Source: JAHJQZ01 sp963675235
GTDB taxonomy: Bacteria; Pseudomonadota; Alphaproteobacteria; Rhizobiales; Devosiaceae
Assembly: GCA_963675235.2 (NCBI GenBank)
Contig: CAXXFU010000002.1
Span: 620,001-684,000 of the forward strand
Length of the DNA stretch: 64,000 nt
Direction of reading: 5' to 3'
Both the position numbers and the translations under genes were made by a program. This document shows, one piece after another, positions 17,501 through 23,575 of this stretch; within the stretch, counting starts at the first letter, position 1; each line of letters starts with the position of its first letter. The notes beneath the pieces were generated by a model that was not told the origin of the DNA, did no database searches, and saw only the letters and a list, made by a program, of their open reading frames with translations.

Positions 17501-18497
17501 GTCGATTGCCGGCTCCGATACTCTGCTCAACCTCGATTCCGACCAGCTGGCGGCATTGGTCGGCAGTTCACTGGCCTCGGGGCCGTTCGAATCCGGGCAG
17601 ATGGATGGCGTGCTGTCGCTGGCGGGCGGTACATTGCGGGCCGACAACCTCGCCGCCTCCTCGGGCAAGGGCGAACTCTACGGCAGCATGGCGTTCGACC
17701 TGCCGAGCCTCGGGGTGTCCGGGTCATGGACGCTGGCGCCGAGCGGGCCGGTCGGCGACGGGACGCTGATCAACGAAACCACGGGCCGTATCGGCGCCGT
17801 TCTCGGCGGCACGATCACCGCGCCCGACTACCAGCTCGATCTCGCCCAGATGGTCGATTCCATCCAGGTGCGTGCCTATGAACTCGAGGTCGACCGGCTT
17901 GAGAAACTCAAGGCCGAGGATGAGGCCCGCGCCCGTGCCGCTGCCGAGGAAAGGGCGCGGCTGATGGCGCTGGAGGCCCAGCGCAAGGCCGAAGAAGCCG
18001 TCGCCAAGGCGGAAGCCGAGGCCAAGGCGAAGGCGGAAGCCGAAGCAAAGGCACAGGCAGAAGCCGAGGCAAGGGCCAAGGCAGAGGCAGAGGCGAAGGC
18101 CAAAGCGGAAGCTGAGGCCAAGGCAGAAGCGGAGGCCGAGGCGCAAGCACAGGCGGAGGCTGAGGCCAGAGCTGCCGAAGAGGCCGCAGCCAAGGCAAGG
18201 GCGGACGCCGAGGCCGAGGCCGCGGCGGCGGCGGCGCAGGATCTGCCGGCTCCGGAGACGACGATAGAAGAGCAGAACCTGCAGACGCTCGACCAGTTGA
18301 TCGAGGATCTTGCCACCGAAGATGGCGGACAGGAGCCGCTACAGCCCGATACCGAGCCGCCCTGCGTGCCTTCGTCCGATCCACTGGTTGTGTGTCCTTT
18401 GCCCGAGGACGTGCCGCTCGACTTGATGGCGCCGACGGCGCCGGACGCGCCGATTGATCTCAACAACGGCAACTCGGTGCAAACGCTCGGTCAGTGA
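14562..18497 (+). CDS. AsmA family protein with long charged coiled-coil tail
   Basis: A 1311-residue AsmA-like protein, anchored by one N-terminal membrane helix (residues about 5-28, IVLGSLLILLIAFGFIAPYF) followed by periplasmic beta-rich repeats. AsmA/TamB-like proteins are thought to form lipid-conducting bridges to the outer membrane. The conserved C-terminal AsmA block lies near residues 1000-1100 (GQGSFSARDISIAGFDPGAF..., ...MDGVLSLAGGTLRADNLA...). Residues about 1107-1227 are almost only Ala, Glu, Lys and Arg and should form a long helix. An acidic Pro-rich tail with two Cys ends the protein. The start is GTG at 14562, which leads directly into the membrane anchor. The tail is unusual for the family. 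Confidence 0.85.
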   Translation: MLNRLYIVLGSLLILLIAFGFIAPYFIDWSDRRPQIEALASEALGTPVTISGQIDIHFLPAPRVTIDGISVGPQGSPVATIRHAEADFSLTDFLRDRFTVTRLGVTGIALSLSVDEDGKLFLPVNLPESVNASNVSVANAEFTDSEVTLSDARSGNAWRMDGLEGKLSLSALRGPFGVNATGNHDGRAYQVRINTSQMSADSGVQVALFLRALDDSFSLNTDGLLKTGESPGYTGKLSYKQPPPGDEDTVRGNLVLDAQVDANLTRARMTNYVLVPDENRAGTRLTGAAELTIGADTRFNATISGGVVGLAPRDARKTSESDPYELMRLLSELPPAPVPPLPGEIHVDIAELDLRALALRNVRLDARTDGADWRIDTLRGNLSGDTTLTLDGTLGQENGRPAAEGRLRIDTSRLDALVQLWRTPDERTPLFGVAANLDTGFALANGAVSLIDGKGRLDGAGFTFSGQVPAPGGTLDVIAALGEFDGLQSRELMASLPDIAGDPRFVASFAGASFDLSAESLDVFGLSGSRLAVRGAWTPQGLSFNQLAAGEWGGASFTLSGAFEAGKRPILTGGGRLILDADAGQGALPIIYSSLGVAPEIQAVFDRNLPASLDLDLKAPDDSGAQELTASGRAGVADMTFGAKVSQGILNYERGPIGVRVMLNADSPAGLAAALGFDVGLDTTGGASATLVAEGSPVNSLDTQVLFDSPGNRLRYTGSMILNDLKAVQGRGKLDFDLSEPTAWSDGLGVQGLYLPPLAGVSEIAFTGSKAITLSSLNADAGGTSVSGDLVRSLEAGTPLYSGTLKLGSVDIGGFPALFLGGASLLDLEGGAWPDGPFAEPDGARSTRGRISVSADSVTSNGRTLAGQTDFDVMWDDRNGRLRGLDSEIGGGRLWLDLSVCCSGTPGPRQVAGRLGLESIAIDAFLPEAPSKAIDARLTGSMQVEGTGETIAAIIASATGQGSFSARDISIAGFDPGAFESIAGSDTLLNLDSDQLAALVGSSLASGPFESGQMDGVLSLAGGTLRADNLAASSGKGELYGSMAFDLPSLGVSGSWTLAPSGPVGDGTLINETTGRIGAVLGGTITAPDYQLDLAQMVDSIQVRAYELEVDRLEKLKAEDEARARAAAEERARLMALEAQRKAEEAVAKAEAEAKAKAEAEAKAQAEAEARAKAEAEAKAKAEAEAKAEAEAEAQAQAEAEARAAEEAAAKARADAEAEAAAAAAQDLPAPETTIEEQNLQTLDQLIEDLATEDGGQEPLQPDTEPPCVPSSDPLVVCPLPEDVPLDLMAPTAPDAPIDLNNGNSVQTLGQ
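18004..18168 (+). repeat. degenerate tandem repeat encoding KAEAEA units
   Basis: Within the asmA-like gene, short degenerate units related to AAGGCGGAAGCCGAG repeat about a dozen times, encoding (K/R/Q)AEAEA-type hexads. The array is prone to length change by slippage. It lies in frame and causes no break. Confidence 0.75.
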
Positions 18498-18528
18498 CCC
18501 GGTTGGGTTTGCCAACACGAAAAGCGTT

Positions 18529-19779
18529 CTAGTCGCGTCCTCCGGCAGGCTGCGGCTTGTGTTCCTCGCCAACGCCGAACAGGCGGCCTCTTTCGGCCAC
18601 CAGAACGCAGGCGAGGGCGGCAAAGCCCATCAACGCATAGCCGCCGACGATCGGTGTCGTCGTGCCGTTGAAGCTTTGACTGATGCCCAGGCCGATCACG
18701 GCGCCGCCGACCGTCTGGATGAAGCCGAAGACAGAAGAGGCCGTACCAGCGACCTTGCCGAGCGGCTCCATCGACAAGGCGTTCATGTTGCCGCCGAGCC
18801 AGCCGAAGTGGAACATGACCATGGCGAACAGTGTCAGGAACAGCCAGAGGGGCGGCGTGCCCATCAGGGTGAGGATGAACAGGACCGAGGCGAAGGAAAT
18901 GTAGGCGAGCAGAGCGTAGTGCGACAGCCGGCGCATGCCGATGCGCCCCACCATGCGCGAATTGAGGAAATTGGATATCGCCATGACAATGCCCACCGTG
19001 CCGAAAGCGAACGGGAACATCGGGCCGAGCTCGTAGATATCGACATAGATCTGCTGCGCCGAATTTATGTAGCCGTTGAGTGCACCGAAGATGAAGATGC
19101 CGGCGACGGCGTAGAGCATGGCGATGCGGTTGGAGAAAACGATGCGGAAGCCCTCGAGAATGATCCTGGGTTCGAGCGAACGCCGGTCTTCCGGCTTCAG
19201 CGTTTCCGGCAGGCGGTAGAACATCCACAGGCCGACCACGACACCCAGAAAGCCCATGAAGATGAAGATGGAACTCCAGTGTCCGGCCAGCAGCAGGACC
19301 TGACCGATTCCCGGGGCGATGATCGGAATGATCATGAAGACCATGAACACAAGCGACATCACCTCGGCCATGCCGCGTCCGGCGAAGGTGTCGCGAACGA
19401 TCGACTGGGAAATGACACGCGTGCCGGCAGCGCCGATGCCCTGCACGAAGCGCAGGCCGAGCAGAGTTGCGTAATTGGGCGAGAGCGGCGCGAGAATCGC
19501 GGCGACAATGTAGATGCCGATGCCGACGAGCAAGGGCGCGCGCCGGCCGTAGCGATCCGATAGCGGTCCGTAGACAAGCTGGCTGACACCGAAGCCGAGC
19601 ATGTAGACAGTCAGGATGTACTGCCGGTCGTTCTCGGCGCTCACCCCGAGCGCGTCGCCGATATTGGGAAAAGCCGGCAGCATCACGTCGATGGCCAGCG
19701 CGTTGAGCGCCATCATCGCGGCGATAAGTGCAATAAACTCTATGCGCGGCAAGGTCCTTGCCGGTTGATGGCTGGTCAT
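18529..19779 (-). CDS. Bcr/CflA-family multidrug efflux MFS transporter
   Basis: A 416-residue 12-helix major facilitator. The first loop carries LVYGPLSDRYGRRAPLL (MFS motif A), and the sequence around LRFVQGIGAAGTRVISQSIVRD is characteristic of the Bcr/CflA drug-resistance group. A proton-coupled exporter of drugs or small metabolites is expected; the substrate cannot be read from sequence. The ATG at 19779 gives MTSHQPARTLPRIEFI, just before the first helix; longer starts add an unlikely basic region. It converges on the asmA-like gene, with 31 bases between the stop codons and no clear terminator. Confidence 0.88.
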   Translation of the reverse strand: MTSHQPARTLPRIEFIALIAAMMALNALAIDVMLPAFPNIGDALGVSAENDRQYILTVYMLGFGVSQLVYGPLSDRYGRRAPLLVGIGIYIVAAILAPLSPNYATLLGLRFVQGIGAAGTRVISQSIVRDTFAGRGMAEVMSLVFMVFMIIPIIAPGIGQVLLLAGHWSSIFIFMGFLGVVVGLWMFYRLPETLKPEDRRSLEPRIILEGFRIVFSNRIAMLYAVAGIFIFGALNGYINSAQQIYVDIYELGPMFPFAFGTVGIVMAISNFLNSRMVGRIGMRRLSHYALLAYISFASVLFILTLMGTPPLWLFLTLFAMVMFHFGWLGGNMNALSMEPLGKVAGTASSVFGFIQTVGGAVIGLGISQSFNGTTTPIVGGYALMGFAALACVLVAERGRLFGVGEEHKPQPAGGRD

Positions 19780-19879
19780 GTCTGTCTCGGTTGAAGGAGT
19801 CGGCGTGCGAGCCCGTTTGCGCGAACTTCGGCTCATTTTGCGCCGATGGCAACCACAGGAAGGCCTTTTTGGCAGCGAC

Positions 19880-21097
19880 TTACGCCGGGACACCGGCAAA
19901 TCTGGGTACGCTTTGCTCTCGAATCGGCAGGTGAATTGCCGCCGAAGCAAGGCCCAGAAGGATACCAAGATACCAGATCAGGGCGTAGGACCCTGTCATG
20001 TCGTAGACCAGTCCGCCGAGCCAGACGCCGAGGAACCCGCCGACCTGGTGCGACAGGAAGGCGACACCATAGAGCATGCCGAGATAGCGCGCGCCGAAGA
20101 ACAGCGAAACCAGCCCCGCCGTCAGCGGCACGGTGGCGAGCCAGATCATGCCGAGCGCGGCGGCATAGGTATAGGCCGTGGCCTCCGAGACCGGCACGAT
20201 CAAAAAGATCGCCGTGATGACGGCGCGCGACAGGTAGATGGTTGCGAGCAGGTACTGCCGCGGCAGCTTTCCGCCTAGCCAGCCGGCCAAAAGCGAGCCG
20301 AAGATGTTGAACAGGCCGATCAAAGCGATCGACCACGAGCCGACGTCGGCACTGAGGCCGCACTGGATCAGATAGGCCGGCATGTGCACGGTGACGAAGG
20401 CGAGGTGAAACCCGCAGACGAAGAAGCCAATGACGAGCAGCTGGTAGCTTCTGTGGCCCCAGGCCCGGGCGAGGGCCTGCATGAAGGGCATGTCGGCCTC
20501 GCCCTCCATGGTCTCCGACTTGCCGGTGAGCAACGGGGCCAGCGGAATGACCAGCGCCACAAGGGCGGCGAGGTAGATCAGCGCCATCTGCCAGCCGAAG
20601 CTGGAAATGAAGGCCTGTCCGAGCGGGGCGAAGACGAACTGGCCGAGCGAGGAGGCGGCAGTGGCGACACCGAAAACCAGCGAGCGCTTGTCCGGCGGCA
20701 CGGCGCGGCCGAAGCCGGCCATGACGATGCCGAAGCTGGCGGTGCCGATGCCGGTGCCCATCATCAGGCCGGCTGTCAGGTAGAGTACCGACTCATTAGG
20801 GGAAAAGGCCATGCCGGCCAGGCCGAGAGCGTAGATCACGGCGCCGGCGGCCAGGACGCGCGCCGTGCCGTAGCGATCGGCAAGCCCGCCGGCGATCGGC
20901 TGGGCCAGGCCCCAGACAAGATTCTGGATGGCCATGGCCAGCCCGAAATTCTCGCGGCTCCAGCCCATGTCGGCGGTCATCGGCAGGGTGAACAGCCCGA
21001 TCGAGGAGCGGGCGCCAAAGGTAACGGCAGCGATTATGCAGCCGGCAATGACGATGACGGCCAGAGGGAGACGGCGGGCGGCAATGGCGTGTGTCAT
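19880..21097 (-). CDS. MFS transporter
   Basis: A 405-residue major facilitator with 12 predicted helices. It has GGLADRYGTARVLAAGAV (motif A) after helix 2, and the N-terminal region SSIGLFTLPMTADMGWSRENFGLAMAIQNLVWG is typical of the OxlT/monocarboxylate-porter-like branch. A role in uptake or exchange of organic anions is plausible but not demonstrable here. It is followed by the second MFS gene about 100 bases on, same strand. The ATG at 21097 follows a GAGGAAC sequence. Confidence 0.85.
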   Translation of the reverse strand: MTHAIAARRLPLAVIVIAGCIIAAVTFGARSSIGLFTLPMTADMGWSRENFGLAMAIQNLVWGLAQPIAGGLADRYGTARVLAAGAVIYALGLAGMAFSPNESVLYLTAGLMMGTGIGTASFGIVMAGFGRAVPPDKRSLVFGVATAASSLGQFVFAPLGQAFISSFGWQMALIYLAALVALVIPLAPLLTGKSETMEGEADMPFMQALARAWGHRSYQLLVIGFFVCGFHLAFVTVHMPAYLIQCGLSADVGSWSIALIGLFNIFGSLLAGWLGGKLPRQYLLATIYLSRAVITAIFLIVPVSEATAYTYAAALGMIWLATVPLTAGLVSLFFGARYLGMLYGVAFLSHQVGGFLGVWLGGLVYDMTGSYALIWYLGILLGLASAAIHLPIREQSVPRFAGVPA

Positions 21098-21210
21098 GTT
21101 CCTCGTCTCGATGGGGAGCGGCAGTTTAGGAACGAGTTGTCATCACGCAAGTTGAATTGTTGAATGCCAATGATTGGTTTTGTTGATGTATGCGCTGGCG
21201 CCGAGACAGG

Positions 21211-21240
21211 AAAAAAGGCGTCCGACGGATGCCGGACGCC
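21211..21240 (-). terminator. Rho-independent terminator of grxD
   Basis: Read on the minus strand: GGCGTCCG, an 8-base loop, CGGACGCC, then TTTTTT. It lies 26 bases after the grxD stop codon. This is the strongest intrinsic terminator in the window. Confidence 0.85.
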
Positions 21241-21265
21241 TCGAAACTGGTTGCGGCGAGACCGA

Positions 21266-21601
21266 TCAGCTCGGCTGCTTGACGGCGATGCCGGCCTTGG
21301 TCAGGTGCTCCTGAAGCTCGCCGGCCTGGAACATCTCGCGGATGATGTCGGCGCCGCCGACAAACTCGCCCTTGACATAGAGCTGCGGGATGGTCGGCCA
21401 GTTGGTATAGTCCTTGACGCCCTGGCGCAGCTCGTCGCTCTCGAGCACGTTGGCGCTGCCGAATTCGACGCCGAGATACTTCAGAATCTGCACGACCTGA
21501 CCGGAGAAGCCGCACTGCGGGAAATCCGGCGTGCCCTTCATGAACAGGAAGATGTCGTTGGACTTGACGGAGGTGTCGATGAAGGAGGTGATGTCGCTCA
21601 T
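21266..21601 (-). CDS. grxD: monothiol glutaredoxin (Grx4 type)
   Basis: A 111-residue CGFS-type glutaredoxin that coordinates and transfers [2Fe-2S] clusters, usually with a BolA partner. PQCGFSGQVV holds the active-site CGFS (Cys near residue 30). FLFMKGTPDFP, the glutathione-binding TIPQLYVKGEFVGGADI and the C-terminal helix are all present. Length is standard. bolA lies about 1.7 kb upstream on the same strand rather than adjacent. A strong terminator follows. Confidence 0.95.
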   Translation of the reverse strand: MSDITSFIDTSVKSNDIFLFMKGTPDFPQCGFSGQVVQILKYLGVEFGSANVLESDELRQGVKDYTNWPTIPQLYVKGEFVGGADIIREMFQAGELQEHLTKAGIAVKQPS

Positions 21602-21786
21602 GGTGCTGTCCTTGATGCTTCAGCGGGGTCAAGGCCCGCAAAACCGGAAACGCCCTCATTAATCGAAGCGCCGGGCGCTGTCGAGGGAGGGCACGGATGC
21701 GTGTTCGAGATTTCGTGGTGCCGATGGTCTGGATCGAGCCGCTCCGGCAACTATTATGACCCACCAAGGGCAAAATTGAGGAGGCG

Positions 21787-22704
21787 ATGATGCCGGTGCT
21801 TCACACCACGCTCGGGCCGAAGAGATCGGACGAACTCGGATTCATCCTGCCGCACGAACACGTCTTCGTCGATCTCAGGACACCCGACGTGCCGGGCTAT
21901 GCCGAGGCAGACAGCGATGACGTCGTGCGCTTGATGGCGCCGCAGGTGGAGGCGGCCAAAGCGCAGGGCGTGACGGCGTTGGTCGAATGCACGACCGGTG
22001 GCGTCGGCCGCCGGGCCGACATCGATCTTGCCGTGTCGCAGGCCACGGGAATGCCGATCGTCGTGCCGACGGGCAACTATCGCGAGCCTTGGATGCCGGA
22101 CTGGGTGAAGACGGCCAGCGAAGCCGAGCTCGAAGCCTTCATGAGCCGCGAACTCAACGAGCGGCTCGACGAGGCCGACTTCAAGGCCGGCTGGATCAAG
22201 CTCAGCGCCGGCGATGATGGCATCACCGAACTGGAAGCACGGATTTTGAGGGCGGCGGTGCGGGCGGCGCAAACCTGCAACGCCGTCATCGGCAGCCACA
22301 CCATCAAGGGCAGGGTGGTGATGGACCAACTCGATATCGTCGAGGCCGAAGGCGGTGACCCGGGCCGGTTCATCTCGATCCACACCCAGGCCGAACCCGA
22401 TTTTGCGCTGCACAAGGCGGTGGCGGCGCGCGGTGCCTGGATCGAATTCGACAACGCCGGCTGGGTGCCCGATGGCGAGTATCTCGAACCGGTGATGCGG
22501 GCGCTCGATGCCGGGCTGGAAGAGCAGATGCTGCTGAGCCACGACGCCGGCTGGTTCGACCCGGCCAAGCCGGGCGGCGGCGAGCCGATGCCCTACACCG
22601 TGCTGGCGGGTTCGGTGTTGCCGGCGATGCGGGAGAGGGGGGTGAGCGAGGAGACCTTGCGGCTATTGACCCACACCAATCCGTTCAGGGCTTTCGCGCG
22701 CTGA
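21787..22704 (+). CDS. phosphotriesterase-family amidohydrolase
   Basis: A 305-residue TIM-barrel metallohydrolase of the phosphotriesterase family. Metal ligands visible in order are HEH (in LPHEHVF, near residue 24), the Lys in GWIKLS (usually carboxylated), His in GSHT, His in SIHTQ and the late Asp in LSHDAGWF. Family members hydrolyse phosphotriesters, lactones (including acyl-homoserine lactones) or unknown esters. I cannot assign a substrate. The first ATG at 21787 follows GGAGGCG and is directly followed by a second ATG. It faces grxD divergently and lies on the opposite strand to bolA and purL, consistent with insertion into that block. Confidence 0.88.
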   Translation: MMPVLHTTLGPKRSDELGFILPHEHVFVDLRTPDVPGYAEADSDDVVRLMAPQVEAAKAQGVTALVECTTGGVGRRADIDLAVSQATGMPIVVPTGNYREPWMPDWVKTASEAELEAFMSRELNERLDEADFKAGWIKLSAGDDGITELEARILRAAVRAAQTCNAVIGSHTIKGRVVMDQLDIVEAEGGDPGRFISIHTQAEPDFALHKAVAARGAWIEFDNAGWVPDGEYLEPVMRALDAGLEEQMLLSHDAGWFDPAKPGGGEPMPYTVLAGSVLPAMRERGVSEETLRLLTHTNPFRAFAR

Positions 22705-22712
22705 AGGTAGAA

Positions 22713-22768
22713 CCCCTCCACCATGCCTTGCATGGTCCCCCTCCCCATGAAATGGGGAGGATTGGGGC
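22713..22768. repeat. 56-bp repeat, copy 1, flanking the DUF559 gene
   Basis: The element holds two internal palindromes, CCATGCCTTGCATGG and CTCCCCATGAAATGGGGAG. It matches 23214-23269 at 55 of 56 positions, in the same orientation. The single difference is T versus A in the first palindrome. Confidence 0.9.
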
Positions 22769-22787
22769 TTAGAGGCTGGATGCGGGC

Positions 22788-23234
22788 CTAATCCTCTCCC
22801 GCGTTGCGGGGGAGGGGAACCGCCGGAACGGCGGTGGAGGGGGTGGCCCGCGCTCTGATTGTTTCGAGCACACCCGGGAGTCTTGCGGGATCGAGAATGT
22901 CCGCGGCCGGAATGCGCAGCACCCGGATCCGCTGTTCGGCGAGCCAGACGTCGCGGCGCAGATCATGTTCGGTCTGGCTCGGCAAATCGTGCGAGGCGCG
23001 ACCGTCTACCTCGACGCACAGGCGTGCTGAGGGGCAATAGAAGTCAAGCACGTACGGCCCCAATGGGTGCTGGCGGCGAAACCGGAGGCCGTCGATAGCC
23101 TTTCTGCGCAGAAGCCGCCAAAGCAAGACCTCAGGCAGAGTCAAACTGCGCCGCAGGCTTCTGGCACGTTCGACGGTTGTTGGTGCGGTTCGCAATTCAG
23201 CGTCCTTGGCTCGCCCCTCCACCAAGCCTTGCAT
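22788..23234 (-). CDS. DUF559 protein (Vsr-like endonuclease fold) in a repeat-bracketed cassette
   Basis: A roughly 148-residue DUF559 protein. The core TLPEVLLWRLLRRKAIDGLRFRRQHPLGPYVLDFY is followed by LCVEVDG, the restriction-endonuclease-like catalytic region (E...FRRQ...D-FY...EVDG). The family is related to Vsr mismatch endonucleases, but activity is generally unproven. The ATG at 23234 is inside the flanking repeat copy, which also provides a GGAGGGGG ribosome site 3 bases upstream; an in-frame ATG at 23249 is also in the repeat. The C-terminal about 20 residues run through another palindrome (AACCGCCGGAACGGCGG) and are probably not part of the fold. Confidence 0.8.
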   Translation of the reverse strand: MQGLVEGRAKDAELRTAPTTVERARSLRRSLTLPEVLLWRLLRRKAIDGLRFRRQHPLGPYVLDFYCPSARLCVEVDGRASHDLPSQTEHDLRRDVWLAEQRIRVLRIPAADILDPARLPGVLETIRARATPSTAVPAVPLPRNAGED

Positions 23235-23269
23235 GGTCCCCCTCCCCATGAAATGGGGAGGATTGGGGC
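23214..23269. repeat. 56-bp repeat, copy 2, containing the DUF559 start region
   Basis: Direct copy of 22713-22768 with one mismatch. On the minus strand it contains the ribosome site and start codon of the DUF559 gene. The palindrome CTCCCC...GGGGAG there could hide part of the ribosome site in a hairpin. Confidence 0.9.
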
Positions 23270-23278
23270 GTGCCGATG

Positions 23279-23512
23279 CTAGTCCGGCGCGCTGGTCTGG
23301 AGCGCCAGGGCGTGCAGCTCGCCGCCCATTTTGCCCTTGAGGGCGTCATAGACCATGCGCTGCTGTTCGACGCGCGACTTGCCGGCGAAAGCCGAGGAGA
23401 CAACGGCGGCGGCGAAATGATCGCCATCGCCGGCAAGATCGCGAATCTCGATCTTCGCATCGGGGAAAGCTTCCCGAATCATCTTCTCGATATCGCCTGC
23501 ATTCATCGCCAT
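23279..23512 (-). CDS. bolA: BolA family protein
   Basis: A 77-residue BolA/IbaG-like protein. The signature is the conserved helix-turn region: MIREAFPDAKIEIRDLAGDGDHFAAAVVS, then RVEQQRMVYDALKGKMGGELHALALQT with the conserved His. BolA proteins pair with monothiol glutaredoxins in iron-sulfur trafficking. It lies 63 bases downstream of purL on the same strand and is probably cotranscribed. MAM gives two possible ATGs, at 23512 and 23506. Confidence 0.93.
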   Translation of the reverse strand: MAMNAGDIEKMIREAFPDAKIEIRDLAGDGDHFAAAVVSSAFAGKSRVEQQRMVYDALKGKMGGELHALALQTSAPD

Positions 23513-23575
23513 GTGCTGCCTCCGTCGGGCGCGCGAGTGGTCCCAAATGCGGGCGTGACGCGCGCTGTCAGTGTG

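Noticed and set aside
22713..23269. CRISPR array or insertion sequence
   Set aside because: Only two repeat copies about 500 bases apart with a gene between, no regular spacers, no transposase and no terminal inverted repeats.
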